33,320 nucleotides of DNA from an uncultured Methylophilaceae bacterium. Its GTDB lineage: Bacteria; Pseudomonadota; Gammaproteobacteria; Burkholderiales; Methylophilaceae. Below are positions 9,045 through 17,690 of this stretch, in pieces. The translations under genes and the position numbers were made by a program. Below the pieces are notes generated by a model, which ran no database searches, was not told the origin of the DNA, and saw only the letters and a list, made by a program, of their open reading frames with translations. The stretch is taken from NCBI GenBank assembly GCA_903870995.1, contig CAIQFD010000023.1, forward strand, positions 1 to 33,320, in the 5' to 3' direction. Position 1 is the first letter of the stretch; the number at the start of each line of letters is the position of its first letter.

Positions 9045-9063
9045 TTCTGTTAAAATTACAGAA
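9045..9063. promoter_or_regulatory. inverted repeat at the ribE start with candidate -10 box
   Basis: TTCTGT (9045-9050) and ACAGAA (9058-9063) form a perfect 6-bp inverted repeat around a 7-bp centre. It overlaps a TAAAAT -10-like hexamer (9051-9056) and ends on the first base of the ribE ATG. No convincing -35 box is found at 15-18 bp, and no Shine-Dalgarno sequence precedes the ATG. The function is unproven; it may be an operator or a leaderless promoter. Confidence 0.3.
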
Positions 9064-9668
9064 TGTTTACAGGAATAATTCAAGCCACAGGCAAAATCGA
9101 AACCGTCACCCCCGCAGGTGATGACGTCAAACTCCATATAAACGTCGGGGCACTTGATATGTCAGACGTGCAGATTGGCGACAGCATTGCAGTCAATGGT
9201 GTATGTCTTACCGCGGTCACATTTAGCGACAAACACTTTGAAGCACACGTTTCAAAAGAAACGCTGAATTGTACAGTGGGCTTAGACTCACCTCGCGAAG
9301 TGAATCTTGAAAAAGCACTTCGTCTTTTAGACAGACTCGGCGGACACATGGTAAGTGGCCATGTCGACGGCGTGGGACAAGTCGTTAAATTTGAATCCAT
9401 TGGCGACTGCTGGATATTAATGATTCGCGCACCGCATGCACTATCTCGCTACATTGCAATCAAAGGCTCAGTAGCCATCGATGGCGTTAGCCTAACGGTC
9501 AATTCTGTCGAAAAAGATACCTTTAGCATGAATCTTATCCCTCACACACTTGAAAAAACATCACTGAAACACCTAGGCGTTGGCAGTCGCGTCAATTTAG
9601 AAGTTGACTTGATTGCACGCTATGTTGAACGAATGACGCAATGGGGCAATGAAAGCGAACCTGCATGA
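9063..9668 (+). CDS. ribE: riboflavin synthase (alpha subunit)
   Basis: This enzyme performs the last step of riboflavin synthesis, dismutating two 6,7-dimethyl-8-ribityllumazine molecules to riboflavin and the pyrimidine precursor. The 201-residue protein shows the expected internal duplication: one lumazine-binding half starts MFTGIIQATGKI and the other starts near residue 98 with GHMVSGHVDGVGQV. Both carry the family's SIAVNGVCLT / SVAIDGVSLTV type segment. Length is normal (about 200-215). The stop overlaps the ribB start by 4 bp (ATGA). No FMN riboswitch fits in the 78-bp divergent gap upstream, and no Shine-Dalgarno sequence is visible. No ribH or ribD is nearby. Confidence 0.97.
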   Translation: MFTGIIQATGKIETVTPAGDDVKLHINVGALDMSDVQIGDSIAVNGVCLTAVTFSDKHFEAHVSKETLNCTVGLDSPREVNLEKALRLLDRLGGHMVSGHVDGVGQVVKFESIGDCWILMIRAPHALSRYIAIKGSVAIDGVSLTVNSVEKDTFSMNLIPHTLEKTSLKHLGVGSRVNLEVDLIARYVERMTQWGNESEPA

Positions 9669-10777
9669 GCGCTTTAAACATCAGCAACTTAAAAATAAGC
9701 TCAACTGAAGAAATTATCAGCGAAATTCGGAATGGCCGCATGGTGATTTTGGTGGATGAAGAGGACCGCGAAAACGAAGGAGACTTAGTTCTCGCTGCAC
9801 AATTTGCTTCGCCAGAACACATTAATTTTATGGCGAAACATGGCCGAGGGCTTATTTGCCTTACCTTGACTGAAGCGCGCTGCCGCCAACTCAATCTCAC
9901 CTCGATGGTCGATAAAAACGGCTCAAGCATGCACACTAATTTTACGGTGTCGATTGAAGCTGCAGAAGGTGTCACCACTGGTATTTCAGCCGCTGACCGC
10001 GCACGCACCATCCAAGCGGCAGTTGCCAAACAGGCCACAGCAAAAGATATTGTCAGCCCAGGACATGTATTTCCACTTGCCGCAGAAAATGGTGGCGTAT
10101 TAGTACGCGCTGGCCACACGGAAGCAGGTTGTGACCTAGCCTCACTTGCAGGCTTGGAACCTGCCTCTGTGATTTGTGAAATCTTAAAAGATGATGGCAG
10201 CATGGCGCGTTTGCCAGACTTGATTGAGTTTGCAGAACAACATCAACTCAAGATCGGCACGATTGCAGATCTTATTCATTACCGTAGCGAAAACGAATGT
10301 TTGGTGGAGCGCAAAGCTGAACGCAATATTGCAACGCCTTACGGCGAAATGCGCTTAATGGCTTACACCGACAGAATGGCGCAAGAAACACACTTGGCCT
10401 TGGTAAAAGGCACGCCTAATCCAGACCAAGAGGTCTTAGTGCGCGTGCATGAGCCTTTGTCGGTATTTGATTTGCTCGATAGCAGCAGCCACAGCCACTC
10501 ATGGAATATGTTGGATGCCATGAAAACCATTAGCGCCGCAGATTGCGGCGTGATTGTGATGCTGAATCGCAATGAAAATGGCGAAAGCTTACTGAATCGG
10601 ATTGTAAATGCGGATGAGCCTATTCGCCTCAAACAAGACTTACGCAACTACGGCATCGGCTCACAAATATTACTAGATTTGGGGGTGCGTAAGATGAAAC
10701 TCATGGCAACACCGCGCAAAATGCCAAGCATGGCTGGTTTTGGACTTGAAGTCACAGGATACTTAGAGTCGACTTAG
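9665..10777 (+). CDS. ribB: 3,4-dihydroxy-2-butanone 4-phosphate synthase with degenerate GTP cyclohydrolase II-like domain
   Basis: The N-terminal domain (about 12-208) converts ribulose 5-phosphate to 3,4-dihydroxy-2-butanone 4-phosphate and formate. Its acidic metal-site motif DEEDRENEGDL (31-41), TGISAADRART (105-115) and GHTEAGCDLASLAG (150-163) are intact. The C-terminal half (about 215-370) aligns with GTP cyclohydrolase II by its DLRNYGIGSQILLDLG stretch (325-340). However, the Zn-ligand region after VRVH (259-262) reads EPLSVFDLLDSSSHSHSW and has none of the three cysteines needed for catalysis. It therefore looks like the RibBX-type variant known in Proteobacteria, not a true bifunctional RibBA, and a separate RibA should exist elsewhere. 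It overlaps ribE by 4 bp. Confidence 0.93.
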   Translation: MSALNISNLKISSTEEIISEIRNGRMVILVDEEDRENEGDLVLAAQFASPEHINFMAKHGRGLICLTLTEARCRQLNLTSMVDKNGSSMHTNFTVSIEAAEGVTTGISAADRARTIQAAVAKQATAKDIVSPGHVFPLAAENGGVLVRAGHTEAGCDLASLAGLEPASVICEILKDDGSMARLPDLIEFAEQHQLKIGTIADLIHYRSENECLVERKAERNIATPYGEMRLMAYTDRMAQETHLALVKGTPNPDQEVLVRVHEPLSVFDLLDSSSHSHSWNMLDAMKTISAADCGVIVMLNRNENGESLLNRIVNADEPIRLKQDLRNYGIGSQILLDLGVRKMKLMATPRKMPSMAGFGLEVTGYLEST

Positions 10778-10804
10778 TTCGATAGAAAAGATATAATTCG
10801 CAAC

Positions 10805-11365
10805 GTGGAAAACGTCAATCTTACTGGACACTTTCTCATTGCAATGCCCGCAATGACCGATCCACATTTTGCAAAGTCAGTAACCTACATTTGCGAACAT
10901 AATGAAACAGGCGCGATGGGCGTGGTGATTAACCACCCTATCGAAATGAAATTAGATGCCCTGTTCAAACAAATTAATCTAAACATTTCCGAATTGCCAA
11001 TCGCCCAGCAAACAGCCCAGTTTGGTGGCCCTGTGCAAATTGAACGTGGCTTTGTGCTTCATCAGCCGCCAGGTGATTGGGATTGCACCATTGCCATTAA
11101 TGGCGACACCGCGCTTACCACTTCTAAGGACATTCTTGAAGCAGTTGCTAATGGCAGTGGCCCAGAAAAAATGCTCGTGACCCTTGGGTTTGCAGGTTGG
11201 TCGCCAGGTCAACTAGAAGATGAAATCAGCAAAAATGCTTGGCTCACCGTAGAGTCTACAGACTCCGTGATTTTTGACACCCCAAATGCAGAAAAACTAA
11301 ACGCAGCGATGGGCCTACTGGGGTTAAATTTAGCAAACCTTTCCGAGGTGGCTGGTCATGCTTAA
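10805..11365 (+). CDS. yqgE: YqgE/AlgH family protein (UPF0301)
   Basis: This 186-residue soluble protein belongs to the YqgE/AlgH family. It shows the family's N-terminal [17 protein letters not shown] (about 5-21), [20 protein letters not shown] (about 26-45), a GGPV motif, and the late [15 protein letters not shown] segment. The biochemical function is not established. It starts with GTG (10805-10807) with no strong Shine-Dalgarno sequence, but the start agrees with the family's N-terminus. It comes 27 bp after ribB and its end overlaps ruvX by 8 bp. The yqgE-ruvX-pyrR-pyrB order is conserved in many beta- and gammaproteobacteria. Confidence 0.93.
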   Translation: MENVNLTGHFLIAMPAMTDPHFAKSVTYICEHNETGAMGVVINHPIEMKLDALFKQINLNISELPIAQQTAQFGGPVQIERGFVLHQPPGDWDCTIAINGDTALTTSKDILEAVANGSGPEKMLVTLGFAGWSPGQLEDEISKNAWLTVESTDSVIFDTPNAEKLNAAMGLLGLNLANLSEVAGHA

Positions 11366-11861
11366 ATCATTGCAGGCCATCAATAACGACAAAACCATAC
11401 AACCCACTTTTACTGGCACCGTACTAGGCTTTGATTTTGGCCTCAAACGCATTGGCGTAGCATCAGGTGAACACATGCTAGGCATTGCCCACCCGCTCAC
11501 CACGCTTAATGCAGAGTCAAACGATGACCGATTTAATTTAATTGCCGACTTAATAAAGGAATGGAAACCAACCACTTTGGTGGTTGGACTGCCGCTCAGC
11601 CTAGACGGTGAGGAGCATGAAGTCACCCTGCTTTGCAAAAAGTTTGCGCGCCGTTTAGATGGTCGCTTCAATCTTCCTATCATCTTGATAGATGAGCGTC
11701 TGAGCTCAGCAGAGGCTAGCCAATCTCTCTCGGAACTTGGTATCAAAGGACGCAAACAAAAACCAATGCTGGATCAAATTGCAGCACAAGTCATATTACA
11801 ATCTTACTTTGACACAATTACCCATGAGATGAGCAAACGGCAGCATCATGAATCTACCTAA
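11358..11861 (+). CDS. ruvX: putative pre-16S rRNA nuclease YqgF/RuvX
   Basis: YqgF (RuvX) has an RNase H-like fold and in E. coli takes part in 5' maturation of 16S rRNA; it was earlier called a Holliday junction resolvase homologue. The 167-residue protein has the catalytic-type [12 protein letters not shown] motif (24-35, Asp26), [10 protein letters not shown] (75-84), DERLSSAEA (112-120) and [11 protein letters not shown] (138-148, Asp139), so all acidic positions are present. It is slightly long because of about 18 extra N-terminal residues; the ATG used overlaps yqgE by 8 bp. It overlaps pyrR by 14 bp. Confidence 0.95.
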   Translation: MLKSLQAINNDKTIQPTFTGTVLGFDFGLKRIGVASGEHMLGIAHPLTTLNAESNDDRFNLIADLIKEWKPTTLVVGLPLSLDGEEHEVTLLCKKFARRLDGRFNLPIILIDERLSSAEASQSLSELGIKGRKQKPMLDQIAAQVILQSYFDTITHEMSKRQHHEST

Positions 11862-12345
11862 CGCAGAAACGCTTTTTGAATCACTGACCGAGCGAATCAA
11901 GCCGCTCATTCAACCAAACACTGCAATCGTTGGCATCCACAGCGGCGGCGCTTGGCTGGCCGAGCGCTTATTGCCAACCTTAGGCAAAGATTTGGCTCAC
12001 GGCATTTTAGACGTATCGTTTTATCGCGATGACTACAATGAGCGGGGCTTACACAGCGAAACTAAACCATCGCAAATCCCGTTTGATGTGCAAGACAAAC
12101 ACATCATCCTAATTGACGATGTCTTTTACACAGGCCGCACCATACGCGCCGCGATGAATGAACTGTTTGATTACGGTCGCCCTGCCAGCATAACGCTTGC
12201 AGTGCTGGTCAACCGCGGCGGACGCGAGTTGCCCATCGCGCCGCAAATCAGCGCTTTCGACACTGAATTAGCCGCATCTCAAAACTTACAACTATTGCGC
12301 CATGACAATGGTACTTTTTACTTTACGCTGGAAGAGAACACGTAA
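11848..12345 (+). CDS. pyrR: PyrR: pyrimidine operon regulator / uracil phosphoribosyltransferase
   Basis: PyrR proteins have a phosphoribosyltransferase fold; in Gram-positives they bind pyr mRNA, and many also have uracil phosphoribosyltransferase activity. The 165-residue protein carries the PRPP-binding motif [12 protein letters not shown] (87-98), the substrate-loop region [15 protein letters not shown] (55-69) and [12 protein letters not shown] (119-130), all characteristic of PyrR. It overlaps ruvX by 14 bp and its TAA shares an A with the pyrB ATG. No PyrR-type anti-antiterminator hairpin can sit between such overlapping genes, so RNA-level control at this spot is unlikely. Regulation in betaproteobacteria is not well established. 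Confidence 0.95.
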   Translation: MNLPNAETLFESLTERIKPLIQPNTAIVGIHSGGAWLAERLLPTLGKDLAHGILDVSFYRDDYNERGLHSETKPSQIPFDVQDKHIILIDDVFYTGRTIRAAMNELFDYGRPASITLAVLVNRGGRELPIAPQISAFDTELAASQNLQLLRHDNGTFYFTLEENT

Positions 12346-13292
12346 TGCAAAATCCACAATTGACCGACGACGGCAAGCTTAAACACTTACTCTCGATTGA
12401 GGGCCTGCCCAAAAAGATACTCAACCAAATCTTAGATACTGCAGAATCTTTTGTGGGTGTTGCCGAGCGTGAAGTCAAAAAAGTACCTCTACTTCGTGGC
12501 AAAACAGTCTGTAATTTATTCTTTGAAAACAGCACCCGAACACGCACTACTTTTGAGATTGCCGCAAAACGCTTGTCTGCCGATGTCATTACGCTGAATG
12601 TAAGCACATCGTCACAATCCAAAGGCGAAACAATTTTAGACACCATCGACAACCTCACGGCCATGCATGCCGATATGTTTGTGGTACGTCACGCGCAGTC
12701 GGGCGCGGCACACATGATCGCCAAGCACGTTGCACCGCACATCAGTGTCATCAATGCAGGTGATGGCCGTCATGCTCACCCAACACAAGGTTTGTTAGAC
12801 GTGTTCACAATACGCAAATACAAACCTGACATGCATAATTTACGTGTCGCCATCGTCGGTGACGTTTTGCACTCTAGAGTTGCAAGATCTGAAATTCATG
12901 CGCTCACCACGCTAGGTGTGCCAGAAGTGCGAGTGATCGCGCCCAAGACCCTTTTACCACAAGACGTTGAAAAGCTAGGCGTGCACGTTTATCACGACAT
13001 GAATGAAGGCTTAAAAGATGTCGACGTAGTCATGATGCTCCGCCTACAAAACGAGCGAATGGCTGGCGCGATGCTACCTAGCGCACAAGAGTACTTTAAA
13101 ACCTACGGCCTCACCCCAGAAAAGCTAGCACTCGCGAGACCAGATGCGATTGTGATGCATCCTGGGCCAATGAACCGAGGCGTAGAAATTGATAGCGCGG
13201 TAGCAGATGGCACACAGTCCGTCATCTTGCCGCAGGTGACTTACGGAATTGCGGTACGCATGGCCGTGATGAGCATTTTGGCGGGGAATTAA
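12345..13292 (+). CDS. pyrB: aspartate carbamoyltransferase catalytic subunit
   Basis: PyrB condenses carbamoyl phosphate and aspartate to carbamoyl aspartate, the committed step of de novo pyrimidine synthesis. The 315-residue protein has the carbamoyl-phosphate motif [12 protein letters not shown] (60-71), the 80s loop with SSQSKGET (89-96), and [11 protein letters not shown] near the C-terminus. There is no pyrI regulatory subunit. Instead the next gene is a dihydroorotase-like protein, the arrangement of Pseudomonas-type ATCase, in which PyrB and inactive PyrC' form a dodecamer. It overlaps pyrR by one base and is 2 bp from pyrC'. Confidence 0.97.
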   Translation: MQNPQLTDDGKLKHLLSIEGLPKKILNQILDTAESFVGVAEREVKKVPLLRGKTVCNLFFENSTRTRTTFEIAAKRLSADVITLNVSTSSQSKGETILDTIDNLTAMHADMFVVRHAQSGAAHMIAKHVAPHISVINAGDGRHAHPTQGLLDVFTIRKYKPDMHNLRVAIVGDVLHSRVARSEIHALTTLGVPEVRVIAPKTLLPQDVEKLGVHVYHDMNEGLKDVDVVMMLRLQNERMAGAMLPSAQEYFKTYGLTPEKLALARPDAIVMHPGPMNRGVEIDSAVADGTQSVILPQVTYGIAVRMAVMSILAGN

Positions 13293-13294
13293 AC

Positions 13295-14566
13295 ATGAAA
13301 ATACACATCAAAAATGGCCACTTAATCGACCCTAAAAATGGCATTGATGCCAAACACGACCTCTACATTGCTGCAGGTAAAATCGCAGGCATAGGCAATG
13401 CGCCTGATGGTTTTGTTGCCAACCAAGTCATTGATGCAAGCAACTTGGTCATCATCCCTGGCTTAGTGGATTTATCTGCGCGCTTACGCGAGCCTGGCTA
13501 TGAACACAAAGCCACACTAGAGAGCGAAATGAATGCCGCTGCGGCGGGCGGCGTGACTAGCCTTGCATGTCCGCCAGATACCGACCCAGTGCTTGATGAG
13601 CCGGGCTTAGTAGAGATGCTAAAACACCGCGCTAAACAGCTTAACCAGGCACATGTTTATCCGCTCGGCGCCCTTACCCATCAATTGGCAGGCAAAGAAA
13701 TTACAGAAATGTGCGAGCTGAGTGAGGCCGGCTGCGTTGGCTTTTCACAAGCGGACGTTGCAATTAAAGATACACAAGTACTATGGCGCGCGATGCAATA
13801 CGCCGCGACATTTGGCTTCACTGTCTGGCTTCGCCCAGAGGAGCCTTACCTCGCTAAAGATGGTGTGGCACATGATGGCGAAGTTGCCGCACGTCTGGGC
13901 TTAAAAGGAATTCCTGCCGCTGCAGAAACCCTAGCAATCGCAAGCATCTTGCGCATTGCCAAAGAAACTGGTGCCAAAGTGCATCTATGCCGCATTTCAA
14001 CTGCAGAAGGCGTAGACATGATCCGCACAGCAAAAAAAGCAGGTCAAAATATCACTTGTGATGTGAGCGCAAACCACTTGCACCTCACCGATTTTGACAT
14101 TGGCTATTTTGATGCCAATACGCATCTCAAACCACCTGTACGCAGCCAGCGTGATAAAACCGCTCTCAGCAACGGCTTAGCTGATGGCACGATTGATGCA
14201 ATTTGCTCAGACCACACTCCAGTCGATGATGACGCAAAACTCTATCCTTTTGCAGAAGCAGAAGCCGGCGCAACAGGCCTTGAGTTACTATTACCCCTCA
14301 CCCTAAAGTGGGCAGAGGACAATAAATTAAGTTTAAGCGATGCAGTAAAACATATCACCGTAGCACCTGCCAAAATTTTAGGTGTAGCAGCTGGCGATTT
14401 GAGCGTGAATGCAAGCGCAGATATTTGCGTGCTTGATCCGAAACAGTATTGGAAAATAGAACCTAAAGCGCTACTCAGCCAAGGTAAAAACACACCGTTC
14501 TTAGGCTTAGAGCTCGCAGGAAAAGTGAAATACACTCTTGTGAATGGGCATGTGGTGCATGGGTAA
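13295..14566 (+). CDS. pyrX: PyrC'/PyrX: catalytically degenerate dihydroorotase-like ATCase partner
   Basis: This 423-residue amidohydrolase-fold protein resembles type I dihydroorotase but has lost key metal ligands. The canonical PGLVDxHxHLREPG motif reads PGLVDLSARLREPG (55-68), so both histidines of HxH are replaced (Ser61, Arg63). The region usually carrying a His-Ala-Glu-Asp segment reads LRPEEP (179-184). The later His in VHLCRIST (His230) and the SDHTP aspartate (Asp306) remain. In Pseudomonas such a PyrC' has no dihydroorotase activity but is needed to assemble ATCase with PyrB. The same role is inferred here from the 2-bp spacing to pyrB. An active PyrC must be encoded elsewhere. 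It ends the ribE-pyr run before a strong terminator. Confidence 0.92.
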   Translation: MKIHIKNGHLIDPKNGIDAKHDLYIAAGKIAGIGNAPDGFVANQVIDASNLVIIPGLVDLSARLREPGYEHKATLESEMNAAAAGGVTSLACPPDTDPVLDEPGLVEMLKHRAKQLNQAHVYPLGALTHQLAGKEITEMCELSEAGCVGFSQADVAIKDTQVLWRAMQYAATFGFTVWLRPEEPYLAKDGVAHDGEVAARLGLKGIPAAAETLAIASILRIAKETGAKVHLCRISTAEGVDMIRTAKKAGQNITCDVSANHLHLTDFDIGYFDANTHLKPPVRSQRDKTALSNGLADGTIDAICSDHTPVDDDAKLYPFAEAEAGATGLELLLPLTLKWAEDNKLSLSDAVKHITVAPAKILGVAAGDLSVNASADICVLDPKQYWKIEPKALLSQGKNTPFLGLELAGKVKYTLVNGHVVHG

Positions 14567-14580
14567 AACATCTCATTAGC

Positions 14581-14616
14581 AATAAAAAAGCGCATTTTTT
14601 AATGCGCTTTTTTATT
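14581..14616. terminator. bidirectional Rho-independent terminator
   Basis: A perfect 16-bp inverted repeat (AATAAAAAAGCGCATT, 14581-14596; mirror arm 14601-14616) encloses a TTTT loop. The A-rich and T-rich outer arms give a U-tract in both directions. It sits between the convergent pyrC' and RND pump genes and should terminate both transcripts. Confidence 0.92.
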
Positions 14617-14630
14617 ATTTGTACTTGAGT

Positions 14631-17600
14631 CTATTTTTCTAACGTCAAAAAACTTCTTAACTTGGGCGTCACCCATTGCTCTAAATCATCAATCAACACG
14701 TAAACCACAGGCACAAATAACAAGCTCAATAAGGTCGAAGCAATCAAACCGCCAATCACCGCAACTGCCATAGGCTCACGGAAGGCGTTACCCGCACCAA
14801 AGCCAAGTACCAACGGCAACATGCCGGCAATCATGGCCATGGATGTCATCACAATTGGTTTAGCCCGCTGTTGGGCAGCTTCTAAAATAGCCTCGTGACG
14901 AGGTTTGCCATTAGAAATGGTTTCGATAATACAGTCCACCAACAAGATGCCATTTTTGCCGACGATGCCTGACAACATCAGGATACCAATGACTGAAGGC
15001 AATGAAAGTGATTCACCAGTAATCCACAATGCTAAACAGGCACCGAAGATAGAGAGAGGCAGGGCCACCATAATGGTGATGGGCTGAAGCACTGTCCGAA
15101 ATAAAAGCACTAATACCCCAAGCACCACCATAGCCCCAAGCACCATTGCTATTAAGAATGAATCGAACATTTCGCCCAGAAGTTCGGCATCCCCAGTATC
15201 AAAACGTTTAACGGTTTTGGGTAGATTTTTTAAGGCTGGCGATTGCTCAACGGCATCTAAACCTTCGCCTAAGGTTGCATAGTTAAGATTGGCTTCTAGC
15301 GTAATTTGGCGCTGTCTGTCATAGCGCAAAATACTGGCTGGGCCAGCGCTAAAACTGATATCCGCCACTGCAGAAATCGGCAACATGACACCTTCGTTAT
15401 TCGGCACGAGCATCTGACCTATCATTACGCCATCTTCCTTAGCCCCCGCATTAAGCTGAACACGTAAAGGAATTTGGCGACCATCAAGGCTAATTTTAGC
15501 TAAGTTAGAATTCAAATCACCCATGGTTGCCACACGACCAGCTTCCGCAATTACATCCGTATTCACCCCAAAGCGCGCTGCATCTTCAGTTCTTGGTGCA
15601 ATCACGTATTCAGAATGCGGCAATGGCATTGTTGATGAAACTTCTTTAAGGCTACTTAAACCATGCATTTGGGTTTCCAAAGCGCTGGCTGTTTGCGCCA
15701 AATCATCTGGATTGCTACTGACAAGGGAGAATGTCAGCGCCTTACTTCCGTTTTCATTGAGAACTGAAATTCGTGCATTCGGAATCGCTGAGAAGTCTTG
15801 AAGAATTGTTTGTTCGAAAGCTTTTACATCCATATCACGCTTAGACCTTGGTTTGAGGCGCACCAACACGGAAGCACGGCGGACTTCACCATCAATATTA
15901 GTATCAACATCCGCACCACCAGCTAAAGTGTAAACAGATTGTACTTCTGGTCTTTTGCGCAAGGCCTCAGTCATCAACGCCAGAGTCCGGTCAGTTTCTT
16001 CAATACGCGAACCTGCTGGCAATTCGACTTGTAAGGTTGATTGCGATTTGTCTTCAAACGGCATGAAATCAGTTGGCAATCGGGATGCAATCAACAAGGT
16101 GATCGCCATAATACCAATCGCAATGAATAGGGAGGTTTTTGGTTTAGCCAATGCGTTTTCTAACCAGCCTCGGTAGGCCTTCATCCAGGATGAGGGCGCG
16201 TTCGCCTCATCAAAAGGCTTAAGGAAATAAGCCGCCAAAACAGGGGTAATAAAACGTGCAACAAACAATGAAAAAATAGTTGCGACCGCTACGGTTAAGC
16301 CAAACTGAATAAAGTATTGCCCTACAACCCCGCCCATAAAACTCACCGGGACGAATACCGCCACAATGACCACTGTGGTCGCAACAACGGCTAAGCCGAT
16401 TTCATCAGCGGCATCCATCGCGGCGCGATAGGCTGTTTTACCCATTCGCAAATGCCGCATGATATTTTCAATCTCAACTATGGCATCATCAACCAGCACA
16501 CCCGAAACAAGCGACAAAGCTAACAAGCTCACCATGTTGAGAGAAAAGCCTAACCATTGCATCACAAGGAAAGTAGGAATCACTGAAAGTGGAATCCCTA
16601 ATGCGGTAATCCAAGTGGCTCGCCAATTTCGGAAGAAAACAAAGACCACTGCAGCCGCGAGCAATGCGCCCTCTATAAACGACCACAGCGCCGCATGATA
16701 AGTGTCTTGCGTAAACTCGACTAAGGTTTGAGCTTCAGTAAAATTAAGATCTGCTTGCGTAGCTTGAATCTCTTTAAGCGCAGCTTTGACTTCTTTTTCA
16801 ACGCTGACTTCACTTGCAGCTTTTGAGCGATAGACGGCGAAGCCAACCACAGGCTGACCATCCAATCGTGCAATTTGGCGTTGCGTAGCCGTGGTATCAA
16901 TGACGTCACCCAAATCTGCCAAACGGACAAAACGCTGACCGGGCAAAGCGATGTTCATATTCTGCAAGCCGACCACATCAACTGGGGCACCTAAGGTTCG
17001 AATCAAGGTTTCTTGCCCTACGCTATCAATACGCCCTGCAGGCAGATTTTGAACTGAGGCTAATAATTGATCATTAATGGCGGCGGCGGTTACCCCATAG
17101 CTTTGTAACTTAACGGGATCTAAGGCGATGCGAATTTCACGCCCAACACCACCTTGTCGCTGTACCTTCGCCACGCCCTTTATCGCCAACAAAGCGCGAC
17201 TGATTTGCGTGTCAACGAACAACGTTGATTGTTCAATTGAGCGCTGTGGCGCCTGCACAGCGTAAGTCAAAATTGGCACTACGTCAGCATCAATACTTTG
17301 TATCATCGGCTCTTCTGAGCCGCGCGGTAATAATGGCTTAATGCCTATCATTTGGTCCCGGACTTTTGAAAGCGCTTGGTTGATGTCTGTACCTAATTGA
17401 AATTCAATTTTGGTGCTAGATACGCTATCGGTCACATTAGAAGTAATGTGTTTGATATTGCCTATGCCCGCTAATGCGGTTTCTACACGGAGCGTAATCT
17501 GAGACTCGATTTCTGTTGGCGAAGCGCCAGGCAGAAATACCGACACGTTCACCACAGGAATATTCACGTTCGGCATGCCGTTCACAGGCAAGCGTGAGAA

Positions 17601-17690
17601 CGACATTAGGCCAGTGACTACCAAGCCGACAAAAATGACGATTGGCACTAGCGGTCGTTTAATCGCCCATGAAGAAATCCGTAAGGCCAT
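14631..17690 (-). CDS. RND efflux pump, inner-membrane permease subunit (HAE1-type)
   Basis: This is the proton-driven pump of a tripartite drug-efflux system. The 1019-residue protein has the usual two-fold repeat: a transmembrane helix at about 10-30, a large periplasmic loop, a helix bundle from about 335, then a second helix (about 520-540) and loop. The proton-relay Asp pair is in GVLVDDAIVEIENI (397-410, Asp401-Asp402), and a late GIVGKNGILLVD segment carries the matching lysine region. This fits hydrophobe/amphiphile pumps better than heavy-metal ones. It overlaps the adaptor gene by one base (TAATG) and ends 15 bp from a bidirectional terminator. Substrates cannot be read from the sequence. 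Confidence 0.95.
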   Translation of the reverse strand: MALRISSWAIKRPLVPIVIFVGLVVTGLMSFSRLPVNGMPNVNIPVVNVSVFLPGASPTEIESQITLRVETALAGIGNIKHITSNVTDSVSSTKIEFQLGTDINQALSKVRDQMIGIKPLLPRGSEEPMIQSIDADVVPILTYAVQAPQRSIEQSTLFVDTQISRALLAIKGVAKVQRQGGVGREIRIALDPVKLQSYGVTAAAINDQLLASVQNLPAGRIDSVGQETLIRTLGAPVDVVGLQNMNIALPGQRFVRLADLGDVIDTTATQRQIARLDGQPVVGFAVYRSKAASEVSVEKEVKAALKEIQATQADLNFTEAQTLVEFTQDTYHAALWSFIEGALLAAAVVFVFFRNWRATWITALGIPLSVIPTFLVMQWLGFSLNMVSLLALSLVSGVLVDDAIVEIENIMRHLRMGKTAYRAAMDAADEIGLAVVATTVVIVAVFVPVSFMGGVVGQYFIQFGLTVAVATIFSLFVARFITPVLAAYFLKPFDEANAPSSWMKAYRGWLENALAKPKTSLFIAIGIMAITLLIASRLPTDFMPFEDKSQSTLQVELPAGSRIEETDRTLALMTEALRKRPEVQSVYTLAGGADVDTNIDGEVRRASVLVRLKPRSKRDMDVKAFEQTILQDFSAIPNARISVLNENGSKALTFSLVSSNPDDLAQTASALETQMHGLSSLKEVSSTMPLPHSEYVIAPRTEDAARFGVNTDVIAEAGRVATMGDLNSNLAKISLDGRQIPLRVQLNAGAKEDGVMIGQMLVPNNEGVMLPISAVADISFSAGPASILRYDRQRQITLEANLNYATLGEGLDAVEQSPALKNLPKTVKRFDTGDAELLGEMFDSFLIAMVLGAMVVLGVLVLLFRTVLQPITIMVALPLSIFGACLALWITGESLSLPSVIGILMLSGIVGKNGILLVDCIIETISNGKPRHEAILEAAQQRAKPIVMTSMAMIAGMLPLVLGFGAGNAFREPMAVAVIGGLIASTLLSLLFVPVVYVLIDDLEQWVTPKLRSFLTLEK

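Noticed and set aside
8985-9062. FMN riboswitch before ribE
   Set aside because: The 78-bp gap is far shorter than an FMN riboswitch and none of its conserved motifs are visible.
9063-14566. Possible novel multi-gene system linking riboflavin, YqgE, RuvX and pyrimidine genes
   Set aside because: The close packing is striking, but yqgE-ruvX-pyrR-pyrB-pyrC' is a known proteobacterial arrangement and ribE-ribB looks like a simple neighbour.
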